Origin: Bacillota bacterium
GTDB lineage: Bacteria > Bacillota > Clostridia > Acetivibrionales > DSM-1351
Direction of reading: 5' to 3'
NCBI GenBank assembly: GCA_023460955.1
Contig: JAEWOH010000005.1
Span: 1 to 64,000, forward strand
DNA: 64,000 nucleotides
Part shown: piece after piece, positions 17,853 to 25,522 of the stretch
Numbering within the stretch: the stretch's first letter is position 1
How the letters are laid out: each line of letters opens with the position of its first letter
Made by a program: the position numbers and the translations under genes
The notes under the pieces: model-generated
The model's input: the letters and a program-made list of their open reading frames with translations, nothing else
Told to the model about the DNA's origin: nothing
The model's database searches: none

Positions 17853-18374
17853 CTAAATTCTTATACTCTTTTTAATTCTCCAATATATCATTTCCTCATC
17901 CCTTGATTTTTCCTGCATTCCTAATTTTTCAAGGATCTTTACAGATGCAATATTATTTATTAAACAGCTTGCTGTAATAAATTTTACTTCTTGTTGTGAG
18001 AATGCCCAATCAGTCAGTTTTTTGGCAGTCTCAAATCCATACCCTCTTTTCTGTTCTTTCTCAATAATGGAATATCCAATATCAACTTCACCATTAGCAT
18101 TAGGCTTACCTTTAAACCCTGCATCACCAATAACAGCCATATTATCTTGTTTTATAATCATCCAAGATTCAAAGCCAGTTGGTTCTTTTACTAATTTGAG
18201 ATTTTTTATTATTTTGGGTAATGTTTCAATAGATTCATTATCAGGCCAGTCTTTATCAGTTTTTAGCCCTAAGCCTTCTAATACATCTAAATTTCCTTCT
18301 AAAATAGAAGTTGCAATAGCAAGTGTAAAAGGGATAAAAATTAACCTATCAGAAAAAATCCGTTCAATACTCAT
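17853..18374 (-). CDS. GNAT-family N-acetyltransferase (RimJ/RimL type)
   Basis: About 173 residues. Acetyl-CoA loop EKEQKRGYGFETA (about 99-111), characteristic VIGDAGFKG strand (about 75-83) and SVKILEKLGM near the end. RimJ/RimL relatives acetylate protein N-termini or small amines. It is a close paralogue of the enzyme at 24997-25500. The start at ATG 18374 has AAAGGTG upstream; a GTG four codons earlier is possible. Served by the promoter in module 7. Confidence 0.88.
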   Translation of the reverse strand: MSIERIFSDRLIFIPFTLAIATSILEGNLDVLEGLGLKTDKDWPDNESIETLPKIIKNLKLVKEPTGFESWMIIKQDNMAVIGDAGFKGKPNANGEVDIGYSIIEKEQKRGYGFETAKKLTDWAFSQQEVKFITASCLINNIASVKILEKLGMQEKSRDEEMIYWRIKKSIRI

Positions 18375-18463
18375 TTTCTTATGCACCTTTCGTTAAAATT
18401 CATTTTAGTATATTAGCTTGTCTTATCAGCATTTAAGAAATGTAACAAAACTCATTACATTAA

Positions 18464-18620
18464 ATACTATATCTTGAATAAAATTTGTCAAGTTTCAACC
18501 AATACTGCACTATTCAATTGTCAAGGACCGACATTCCTTCAAACATAACGCTTTCTATTCATTTTGCGAGTTAATTGCGGGCGTAAAAATACCGCATTTT
18601 CATTTACTGAATATGCGGTA
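18464..18620 (-). repeat. Intercassette terminator-promoter module 7
   Basis: Minus strand: hairpin TACCGCATATTCAGTAAATG to TGCGGTATTTTT (18590-18620), spacer, mirrored half TTGAATAGTGCAGTA (from 18503), promoter TTGACA (18486-18491)-16 bp-TAGTAT (18464-18469). Confidence 0.85.
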
Positions 18621-18662
18621 TAAGATACTTGGTATGTAAAGAAAGCTAATTGACGGCTATAC

Positions 18663-19229
18663 TCATAATTCATTTGTCAAACTTGGATTTGTTATTTTTT
18701 CATCGTCCTCATTTGGATTTAGAGTAGCATACACATAAGTGTCCCAGTATATCGGCTTTCCTGTATCATCAGCATGAAAAGTAACGTTTTTCTTAAAAAA
18801 CGCTTCTCGTTTTAGCCCAACTTTCTCCATAACCTTCCAGGATGGTACATTCTGCGGGGCACATTCAGCATAAATTCTGTGAACCCCTTTCTTAAAAGCA
18901 AATTCGATCATGGCCTTACATGCCTCACTGCCATACCCTTTATTTTGGTAATCCTGATTTAACACATACCCTAATTCTCTGGCGTTGAAGTCCCTTTTTC
19001 CCAAATAAATATTACCAATAACCTTATTTATTTTTTTTAATTCAATTGCAAAGAATTCATCGCTATTAGAACGAAACACTATCTCTTCTTTGGCTTTTGG
19101 GGAAGTAAAATCAGGGTATGATTCAAATTCGGCATTTACTCGTTGTAACATATATTCACATAGGTCTTTTTCATCCGTAAGTTCAAAATTGCGAATAACT
19201 AAATTTTCCGTTTCTATTTTCATATTCAT
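18663..19229 (-). CDS. GNAT-family N-acetyltransferase (RimJ/RimL type)
   Basis: About 188 residues. Acetyl-CoA loop QDYQNKGYGSEAC (about 91-103) and PSWKVMEKVGLKREA (about 126-140), followed by a C-terminal strand with DTYVYATL. The YLGKRDFNARELGYVL segment is typical of the RimJ/RimL group. The start at ATG 19229 follows AGGA by seven bases. It carries module 8 upstream and module 7 downstream, forming a complete promoter-gene-terminator unit. Confidence 0.88.
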   Translation of the reverse strand: MNMKIETENLVIRNFELTDEKDLCEYMLQRVNAEFESYPDFTSPKAKEEIVFRSNSDEFFAIELKKINKVIGNIYLGKRDFNARELGYVLNQDYQNKGYGSEACKAMIEFAFKKGVHRIYAECAPQNVPSWKVMEKVGLKREAFFKKNVTFHADDTGKPIYWDTYVYATLNPNEDDEKITNPSLTNEL

Positions 19230-19305
19230 CCTCATTTCCTATTCAACAAATAATCGTCAGTTCACAGTATAAAATAATACCAATCCAATCATGCATTTAC
19301 AAATA

Positions 19306-19475
19306 ATACTACTACTGACATGTTTTTATGTCAAGTTTCAATTCCTTACCGCACTATTAAGTTTTAAAGATCAAGGTTCCGTCGCAATAGACTTATGATG
19401 CGAAGTGCTATTCTTATTTAGCGACTGAATTAACACATCAAAAAACGCACTTCATTCTATCTGAATGTGCGGTAA
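19306..19475 (-). repeat. Intercassette terminator-promoter module 8
   Basis: Minus strand: hairpin ACCGCACATTCAGATAGAAT to GTGCGTTTTTTG (19444-19475), spacer containing GTCGCAATAGA (plus strand), mirrored half starting at 19347, promoter TTGACA (19329-19334)-17 bp-TAGTAT (19306-19311). The remaining bases of 19236-19560 hold nothing else evident. Confidence 0.85.
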
Positions 19476-19560
19476 AAATGAATCTTAATATATAAAGATT
19501 GCTAACTAATTCTGTTGCACATTTTGCTTTTTACGTGCGCACTTTATCGGTTCAAGGACT

Positions 19561-19959
19561 CTAAAAACCGATTTTTTGTGATAATTCATATGTTTCACTA
19601 TCAGTGATAAATTTTATTTCGTTTTTCTTAATAGCTTGATGAGTTAAACTAATTAATTGATAAACATCCTTATCAACATCCTCATAATGATAATAGCGAG
19701 ACTCGGGATAGACCATCCACGGAGAAAAATGCCTTCCAGTTTGTTCTTTTACAGATATCGTTATAACCCCCCGCTCACACTCTATTATTATTTTATAACA
19801 ACTTGGGGAATAATCATATTCCAGGTAAAAAACGCACATTTGAACCGGTCCCCAATACTTAACAAGACAGACCGTGTCTCCAAAAAAATCAAGCATTATT
19901 TTATGAGATAGTTTCATTCCAGAGATGGCTCTTGAATTGCCCTCTATGATTAGTTCCAT
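19561..19959 (-). CDS. Hypothetical protein, 132 residues
   Basis: Not recognised. Starts with ATG after AGGAGG. Predominantly beta (VCLVKYWGPVQMCVFYLEYDY, CYKIIIECERGVITISVKE), ending in a helical tail. No catalytic motif or membrane segment. It lies between modules 8 and 9, but the upstream copy lacks its promoter half, so its promoter is not obvious. Its compact beta-rich build would suit an immunity or binding protein, but that is only a guess. Confidence 0.6.
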   Translation of the reverse strand: MELIIEGNSRAISGMKLSHKIMLDFFGDTVCLVKYWGPVQMCVFYLEYDYSPSCYKIIIECERGVITISVKEQTGRHFSPWMVYPESRYYHYEDVDKDVYQLISLTHQAIKKNEIKFITDSETYELSQKIGF

Positions 19960-20012
19960 TCATACACCTCCTGCATAGTAAATAAGTAATACTTTATTTG
20001 CTGTTCCTAAAA

Positions 20013-20042
20013 ACCGCACTTTCAATTCTGAAATAGTGCGGT
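20013..20042 (-). repeat. Partial repeat module 9 (terminator hairpin only)
   Basis: Perfect 8-bp stem ACCGCACT / AGTGCGGT with a T-run on the minus strand; the mirrored half and the TTGACT promoter are absent. It terminates the kinase-like gene at 20153. Confidence 0.75.
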
Positions 20043-20152
20043 AGTAATTTATATGGTATTTACTTGAAGTTTCATCTCTAAACTGTGACTACAATAGGGT
20101 CATAGAAAATAAGATAAAAATCAAATAACTTAGTCAACTTCTATGAATTTTA

Positions 20153-20962
20153 TTATGTTTTAACTTCTTCTAAATACCTATTTATAGTTTTCAAAATAGT
20201 ACTTTTTTCAATCTTCTTAGCAGCACATAGGCGATATGCAGCTACTACAACTTCCCATTCAGCAATTTGTTTTATAGTTTTTCCTGATAACTTTAAATAT
20301 TCTTTAGTGTATATATTACTAAACCTATTTCTAATAAACGAAATTATAATTTTGGTGAAAATGGAAACATTCTCAGGAAGTTCCGCAATTTTTAATGTCA
20401 TTAGAGTTCTTGCCACGTCTGCACATGCATTTCCATTACAGCAATCTGCCCAATCAATAATGTAGTCACCATTTTCATTGCTAAGAATGTTGTCTGGATG
20501 AAAATCGCTATGACATAGGCAATCACCGTCTGGCATATTGTCAATTAGTTTATATAACCTCTCTTTTTTATCATCGGTTAAATCATCTGTATATGAAATC
20601 CGTTCCTTAAAGTATTGTTTTTGTTCTTTAACTCCATTTACATGATTTTTGTGAATCTCAAAATGCAGATGGGCTAGCTTTTCAGCATACTTTTTATAAG
20701 AAATCGGGTTTGCCTCCATCTGTTTTAAAATAGAAGTACCAACAATTTTTTCATAAATAATAGCACGTTTCCCCTCATATTCAAGTCTTTGAATAAACTT
20801 TGGGTATTTAAAAGAACAGCTTTGTAAGGCTTTTGTATTATTGATTTCTTGTTCTATAGCTATATCTGGTTCATAATCATTAAATATTTTTATAATTGTG
20901 CCCTCTGTCCAATCAAAAACATCTGCAGTAGCACCACTTCCAATTAGTTCACCTTTTATCAT
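20153..20962 (-). CDS. Aminoglycoside phosphotransferase/choline-kinase-like protein
   Basis: 269 residues. The kinase-like fold shows the catalytic loop LCHSDFHPDNIL (about 149-160, Asp as base) and the metal site YIIDWADCCNG (about 166-176). The N-lobe has a glycine loop (GSGATADVF) and an invariant-lysine segment TIIKIF. Relatives phosphorylate aminoglycosides, choline, homoserine or methylthioribose; this particular substrate is unknown. It has module 10 upstream for initiation and hairpin 9 downstream for termination. A resistance role is inference. Confidence 0.87.
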   Translation of the reverse strand: MIKGELIGSGATADVFDWTEGTIIKIFNDYEPDIAIEQEINNTKALQSCSFKYPKFIQRLEYEGKRAIIYEKIVGTSILKQMEANPISYKKYAEKLAHLHFEIHKNHVNGVKEQKQYFKERISYTDDLTDDKKERLYKLIDNMPDGDCLCHSDFHPDNILSNENGDYIIDWADCCNGNACADVARTLMTLKIAELPENVSIFTKIIISFIRNRFSNIYTKEYLKLSGKTIKQIAEWEVVVAAYRLCAAKKIEKSTILKTINRYLEEVKT

Positions 20963-20974
20963 ACTTTACCCCTG

Positions 20975-21037
20975 CTATTCTAGTCTTATTAATGCTTTAC
21001 CTGTAGAGATAACATCTCCATAGGCATCAAATTTTAA
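20975..21037 (-). pseudogene. Short C-terminal coding remnant
   Basis: About 20 codons reading KFDAYGDVISTGKALIRLE followed by a stop, directly ahead of the kinase-like gene and without a start or ribosome site. It looks like the tail of a deleted gene; the family is not recognised. The gap 20963-21363 otherwise holds module 10. Confidence 0.3.
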
Positions 21038-21111
21038 TTAACTAACCTTTGCGTATAAGGCATATATCATAATATTTAGCAACCCTGATTCAAAGGTATT
21101 CATTACAAATA

Positions 21112-21258
21112 ATACTACATCTGGAATATTCCTCTGTCAAGTTTCACCCTTACCGCGCTATTCAGTTGTCAATGTTCGAATTTCTTACCTCGTACTCCCG
21201 GTATATTGCGACTCAAATTGCACAAAAAACCGCATAATTATTACTTAATAATGCGGTA
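21112..21258 (-). repeat. Intercassette terminator-promoter module 10
   Basis: Minus strand: hairpin ACCGCAT / ATGCGGT (21229-21257) with T-run, spacer, mirrored half CTGAATAGCGCGGTA (21151-), promoter TTGACA (21135-21140)-17 bp-TAGTAT (21112-21117). To its right, CTGATTTTTAGA matches the flank of module 4. Confidence 0.85.
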
Positions 21259-21363
21259 CTGATTTTTAGAACTGTATTTACTTTTCTGATCTGATTCATT
21301 ACTGGAATTTTAAATAAAAAATAATAGATTATGTAATATTTCTAAAAACTTCTACATTCACAC

Positions 21364-22188
21364 CTATTTTCTTTTACCAGTTAAAACATACAGTGTTGTA
21401 CATGGAGTATTCTGCTTTCCATAAAGTATTATATCTACTATCCTCTCTTGAGGAATCATCGCTCCATATGTCAAATCATTGTTGTAGTAATTATAGTAAT
21501 TAAGTGCTGAATCTTCCCATAAGGTTTTACCATCGTCTAACTCTTTACAGTATGTTATATCTATTAGGTTTGTTTCAACAATTAAAGATTTCCACCATTC
21601 AGGGCAATGGTATTTTGAAAAACATTCTTCCCATACGCTCCATTCACACTTAAAATTATATACTGCAGGAATTTCTTCTATATTTTTATACTTAAGATCC
21701 TGACTAAAACATTCACTGCCTATACAAAAAGTTCCTCCTATTTTAAGAGTTTTTAAAAGTTTCTGTAAAAAATCCAAATTATCTCCGAACATAAAAAGTG
21801 AATTCATACAGAAGATAGCGTCAAAATAGTTTTCAGCAAATGGTATTAATTGAGTTATATCTATTTGTACTGGAATAATTTTATTTGACAAATCCTCTTC
21901 CTTAGCCCTTTTGGCAAGTACATTTGGAGAATTCCAAAAGTCAACTGCAATAACCGTGACATCAAATTTTTTTGCTAAAAAAATTGATGTTGTACCCAAT
22001 CCACATCCGAGGTCTAAGACAATATCTCCTTTTTTTAAATTCATTTGTCTTATCATTTTGGAGGCTAAAAAGAGACCTCCACAACCAATTAAATACTCGT
22101 ATATCTGATTATCAGAGTATTCGTTTAACTCTAGGTACTCTTTTCTGTCTGCCATCTTAAAATCTTTCATCAAATTATTCAAATCCAT
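21364..22188 (-). CDS. Class I SAM-dependent methyltransferase
   Basis: About 274 residues. Motif I VLDLGCGLGTTSIF (about 53-66) binds S-adenosylmethionine; motif II is VTVIAVDFW and the post-II acidic segment reads YFDAIFCMNSLFMFG. The C-terminal third is aromatic-rich (YNYYNNDLTYG) and likely binds the acceptor. The family is broad, so the substrate cannot be named. The ATG at 22188 has AGGA six bases upstream and is preferred to a GTG five codons earlier. Flanked by modules 10 and 11. Confidence 0.87.
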   Translation of the reverse strand: MDLNNLMKDFKMADRKEYLELNEYSDNQIYEYLIGCGGLFLASKMIRQMNLKKGDIVLDLGCGLGTTSIFLAKKFDVTVIAVDFWNSPNVLAKRAKEEDLSNKIIPVQIDITQLIPFAENYFDAIFCMNSLFMFGDNLDFLQKLLKTLKIGGTFCIGSECFSQDLKYKNIEEIPAVYNFKCEWSVWEECFSKYHCPEWWKSLIVETNLIDITYCKELDDGKTLWEDSALNYYNYYNNDLTYGAMIPQERIVDIILYGKQNTPCTTLYVLTGKRK

Positions 22189-22248
22189 ATCTATTCCTTT
22201 CACTCAAATAATCCAACAATTCTGTCTTTGCCAAAAGCTATTACATCT

Positions 22249-22407
22249 ATACTATAACTGGAATAAACTGGAGTCAATATATTTTTGTTACTACAAGTAC
22301 CGCACTATTCAATTTTCAAAGATCATTCTTGTGTCGCAATCTATTCAAATAGCGATGGATATGCGGACATAAAAAATACCGCAATTCATGTTAGTGAATG
22401 TGCGGTA
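22249..22407 (-). repeat. Intercassette terminator-promoter module 11
   Basis: Minus strand: long hairpin TACCGCACATTCACTAACAT to TGCGGTATTTTTT (22377-22407) whose stem continues through ATTCA/TGAAT, spacer, mirrored half starting at 22299, promoter TTGACT (22273-22278)-18 bp-TAGTAT (22249-22254). Confidence 0.85.
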
Positions 22408-22451
22408 ATAGAATGAATCTTGATATACATTACGAACTAATATTTGAAAAA

Positions 22452-23000
22452 CTATAAATTGCAATCGCTGTCTATCAGAAATGGTGCCTCTTTATCATGC
22501 TGTGCCAATATAGGCTTGTCTATTGGAAAAGTGATATTTAAATCGGGGTCATTCCACGCTATTCCTCTTCTATATTCCTGTTGAAAATAGTTATCAATTT
22601 TCATTACAACGTCTGTGTTATCCTCTAATGATAAAAAGGCATGACCAAATCCTTTTGGAATATATATTTGCTTTCGATTTTCCGAGGATAATTCTACACA
22701 TATCCATTGTTTATATGTATTTGAATCTCTTCTTAAATCAACTGCAAAATCAAGACCTCTTCCTCTGGTACAATATAGTAGCTTTGCTTGTGCCATTGGA
22801 TTATTCTGAAAATGTATTCCATATATCGTTCCTGCCTTTTTAGGGCAATATACATTTTCCTCAACGAAAATAGTTTCTATTCCCACATCATTCAATTCTC
22901 GTCTTGAAAAATTTGAATATGAACAGCCTCTTGTTTCAAGCTCTTTTTCATATTCTAAAATTAAGACTTCTGGTAATGTTGTTGGTGTAACTTTTAGCAT
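22452..23000 (-). CDS. dTDP-4-dehydrorhamnose 3,5-epimerase-like protein
   Basis: 182 residues, the standard length of RmlC/RfbC. Matching landmarks are GIHFQ (about 72-76), DLRRDSNTYKQW (about 97-108), the catalytic-region IPKGFGHAFLSL (about 121-132) and GIAWNDPDLNI near the end. RmlC makes dTDP-4-keto-L-rhamnose for cell-surface polysaccharide. No other rhamnose genes are nearby, so it may serve a dispersed pathway or a different deoxysugar. Ribosome site GGGAGG. No promoter of the repeat family lies upstream. Confidence 0.85.
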   Translation of the reverse strand: MLKVTPTTLPEVLILEYEKELETRGCSYSNFSRRELNDVGIETIFVEENVYCPKKAGTIYGIHFQNNPMAQAKLLYCTRGRGLDFAVDLRRDSNTYKQWICVELSSENRKQIYIPKGFGHAFLSLEDNTDVVMKIDNYFQQEYRRGIAWNDPDLNITFPIDKPILAQHDKEAPFLIDSDCNL

Positions 23001-23064
23001 CTTTTTTTCCTCCCAGCAAAATCAATAATACAGTCTTTAATTCACCATTTTAAACAATACTGAT

Positions 23065-23466
23065 TCAAAAGCAATTATTACAAATATAATTAGAATGAAA
23101 TGCAGTTGATTTCCGTTTTCTAATAAATCTTACTATGGCACACGCAAAAGTACACAATCCAAATAATATAAGTGCTATTCCTAAGTAAATATTGAATGTC
23201 CAAGGTCCTATACGTGTAGCTTTTGTTAACGTGGAATAAATGCAATATCCTCCCATAAGGGCATATATCATAAAACCTGCCAAGTTTAATATTAAGCTGT
23301 TATCTCTACTTAAACTCCAGGCAGCTAAAAGTACTAATAGTGAAAATTCCAAAGCCGGTATCCACTCAATTCCACCTGCACTTATTCCAAATATACATAT
23401 TACAATTAAAAAGTACAAAGGTATAAGCAACGTAAAAAACATTGTTTTGCTATTCTTTTTTAGCAT
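23065..23466 (-). CDS. Four-helix membrane protein, uncharacterised
   Basis: 133 residues with four hydrophobic segments, a lysine-rich start and a basic C-terminus (RFIRKRKST). The ATG follows GGGGGA. It resembles the many small uncharacterised four-helix membrane proteins of Firmicutes, and no family can be named. A half-copy of the repeat (23495-23507) lies just upstream. Confidence 0.6.
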   Translation of the reverse strand: MLKKNSKTMFFTLLIPLYFLIVICIFGISAGGIEWIPALEFSLLVLLAAWSLSRDNSLILNLAGFMIYALMGGYCIYSTLTKATRIGPWTFNIYLGIALILFGLCTFACAIVRFIRKRKSTAFHSNYICNNCF

Positions 23467-23494
23467 TTAAGTTCCCCCATTAATTATTAAATCT

Positions 23495-23507
23495 TAAATG
23501 TGCGGTT
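23495..23507 (-). repeat. Half-site remnant of the repeat family
   Basis: AAATGTGCGGT followed by T/G-rich DNA matches one arm of the module hairpin; the other arm is gone. Confidence 0.35.
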
Positions 23508-23558
23508 TTTGAAAGACAACTGATTTAAATAAATACGTTATTCAAATAGATAATATAT

Positions 23559-24023
23559 TTATTTAAAGTAATCTTTTATTTCGTCAATAAGAAAGTCTTC
23601 AACTAGTGCTACATCTTTTATATACTTACCTGATTGCAAAACATCTCTACACTTTATAAATGACCAGTTAATCTCTTTTCCTCTGTGATCAGGATTGTTA
23701 GCATATACTACACCTTCAAATCCAGCCCATATTATAGCTGCAGCACATAAAGGACATGGCTCAAATGTTGAATAAAGCCAATATCCTTTAGGTAAAACAT
23801 CTACTTTTAGTTGCTTGCAGGCACTTCTTATAGCATTTATTTCAGCATGTGCTGTAGGATCATGGTCATCTCGAACTGTCGTTTTCCCTTTTGAAACTAT
23901 ATTACCTTCAGAATCTATAACCGCAGCAAAAATTGAATCCTTTGTCCATTGGTCTTTTATTAATTCTTTCATAATATCTTCGCTTGGATGTTTTATACTG
24001 GAATTAAGATTTATTTCATTCAC
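23559..24023 (-). CDS. CMP/dCMP/guanine-type zinc deaminase
   Basis: 154 residues of the cytidine-deaminase-like fold. Zinc ligands and the catalytic glutamate are in THAE-type motif AHAEINAI (about 57-64) and in EPCPLCAAA (about 90-98). The two-cysteine spacing and the C-terminal helix match guanine deaminase/tRNA adenosine deaminase relatives as well as nucleoside deaminases, so I leave the substrate open. It probably starts with GTG. It lies close to the decayed repeat at 24081-24108. Confidence 0.88.
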   Translation of the reverse strand: MNEINLNSSIKHPSEDIMKELIKDQWTKDSIFAAVIDSEGNIVSKGKTTVRDDHDPTAHAEINAIRSACKQLKVDVLPKGYWLYSTFEPCPLCAAAIIWAGFEGVVYANNPDHRGKEINWSFIKCRDVLQSGKYIKDVALVEDFLIDEIKDYFK

Positions 24024-24080
24024 TCCCTTTTTTCAATGTTCTAATTTTGGTTCGCAAGCTACTTATTTTGGCATTATAAT

Positions 24081-24108
24081 CCACATCCGATTAACTGAAT
24101 ATGCCGTA
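24081..24108 (-). repeat. Decayed repeat-family hairpin
   Basis: CCACATCCGATTAACTGAAT followed by ATGCCGTA aligns with the hairpin half of the other modules but has lost the pairing. It is the last recognisable member of the array. Confidence 0.4.
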
Positions 24109-24123
24109 TCGTTAATTATCCAA

Positions 24124-24939
24124 CTATTTAAGTTTTCTTGCTTTGATTACAAAAGTTACAGGAAGCATCTTTGCTTTTCTTGCAAAATCACTGTTATGAT
24201 CCTGTGCTTGTATTATTTCATCATCAGATTGCTCAATCATTTGCTCAATGACAAATCCCGATTTTGCCAGCGCATTCACATATGTTGAAAGTTTACGGTC
24301 GGATAGTGTTAGCGTCCCTTCATCAAGAGATACTGAATACCAAGATTCATCGAAATAACATTTTTTAAAAACAAGCATATTATCTTCTGCAACAACACAT
24401 TTATGTATAGGATGAGACCAACTGAAAATAAACGAGCCGCCTTTTTTAAGATAAGAAGCAATCCGGCAAAAAGTACCCTCAAGGTCGGTGGTCCAGCCTA
24501 TGGCATAAATAGAATAAACAACGTCAAAATAATCCACTGGTATGCCACACTCTTCTTCCATGGGAGAACAAATTAATTTTGCTGAAATACCGCGAGCTGA
24601 TAAATGTTGTTTTGCCTTTTCAATTTGTTTTTCTGATATATCCATACCCCATAGTTCAGCTGCCTTGCGTTCCCCCTGATATTGCAAAGATTGACCGGTC
24701 CCACAGCCTATCTCCAGCAGTTTTTTTCCTGAAACGTCACCAAAAAGTTGACATTTTTCCTCTGAGACAAACGCTCCATAAAAAGGAAGTACGATTGCAC
24801 CTAAGAAGTCATTTCCTTTTACATCCCAGTAGGAGCTGTTTGTATTATAAACAGAATTTTTGTCCATATCAACCGATATAGCGCTACCCACCTCACCTGC
24901 ACCTATAATGTTTGTTCTATTAGCAGAATTCTTATCCAT
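24124..24939 (-). CDS. Class I SAM-dependent methyltransferase with duplicated start region
   Basis: 271 residues from the ATG at 24939. The SAM site is LLEIGCGTGQSL (about 75-86), with GMDISEKQIEKA as motif II and YFDVVYSIYAIGW as the post-II strand, typical of the UbiE/COQ5-like Methyltransf_11 group. The segment SYWDVKGNDFLGA is where similar proteins usually begin. A GGTGAGGT...ATGGAYAARAATTCTG block with ribosome site and start occurs twice, 72 bp apart and in frame, so translation could start at 24939 or 24867. The substrate is unknown. Confidence 0.85.
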   Translation of the reverse strand: MDKNSANRTNIIGAGEVGSAISVDMDKNSVYNTNSSYWDVKGNDFLGAIVLPFYGAFVSEEKCQLFGDVSGKKLLEIGCGTGQSLQYQGERKAAELWGMDISEKQIEKAKQHLSARGISAKLICSPMEEECGIPVDYFDVVYSIYAIGWTTDLEGTFCRIASYLKKGGSFIFSWSHPIHKCVVAEDNMLVFKKCYFDESWYSVSLDEGTLTLSDRKLSTYVNALAKSGFVIEQMIEQSDDEIIQAQDHNSDFARKAKMLPVTFVIKARKLK

Positions 24940-24996
24940 ACCGATAACCTCACCAAATTTTAAGTTCAAAATAAGTTATAATTTTTGACTTAGAAA

Positions 24997-25500
24997 TTAA
25001 ATTTTCTTCTCCCAATAAATAAGCTCTGCATCTCTCCCAATTTCACGCATCCCACATTTTTTTAACAGGTTAATTGAGGCAGAATTATCAATCAGACAGT
25101 CAGCCTTTATTACACTTACCCCATTTTGTTGTAAAGCCCAATTAATCAAGGCACTTGCCGTCTCATAGCCATAACCTCTGTTTTGTTCCTCTTCTATCAA
25201 GCCAAACCCTATTTCTATTTCTCCATTTTCGTTCGGTGCACCTTTAAAGCCGGCATCACCTATAACAGTCATATTTTCCCTCTTTACAATCATCCAAACA
25301 TCAAAGCCGTCAATCTCATCGTTTTTATTCATGCCATCTTTTATAAAATTTAGAATATCTAAAGTATCCTTAAGAGGCCATTTCCCGTTGAAATTTACAC
25401 CTGATTCCATAAACTTCTTATTATCACCACCCAAAACGGCACACACCATTGAATATGTCATAGGTATTATGATAAGTCTGTCTGTTACAATATTGTTCAT
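24997..25500 (-). CDS. GNAT-family N-acetyltransferase (RimJ/RimL type)
   Basis: 167 residues. Acetyl-CoA loop EEEQNRGYGYETA (about 105-117), VIGDAGFKGAPNENGE (about 80-95) and INLLKKCGM near the end. It is clearly paralogous to the protein at 17853-18374: both share the GDAGFKG segment, the EQxRGYGxETA loop and the closing IYW motif. Unlike that paralogue it has no repeat module beside it. Ribosome site GGGGGA. Confidence 0.88.
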   Translation of the reverse strand: MNNIVTDRLIIIPMTYSMVCAVLGGDNKKFMESGVNFNGKWPLKDTLDILNFIKDGMNKNDEIDGFDVWMIVKRENMTVIGDAGFKGAPNENGEIEIGFGLIEEEQNRGYGYETASALINWALQQNGVSVIKADCLIDNSASINLLKKCGMREIGRDAELIYWEKKI

Positions 25501-25522
25501 AGTTTGTTTTCCCCCGTAATTA

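Noticed and set aside
7208..22407. CRISPR array
   Set aside because: Copies are separated by whole genes of 0.4-2 kb rather than by 30-40 bp spacers, and no cas gene is seen.
7208..24108. Integron attC sites
   Set aside because: The modules lack the RYYYAAC/GTTRRRY core pair, contain strong promoters and terminators, and no integrase gene is in the window.
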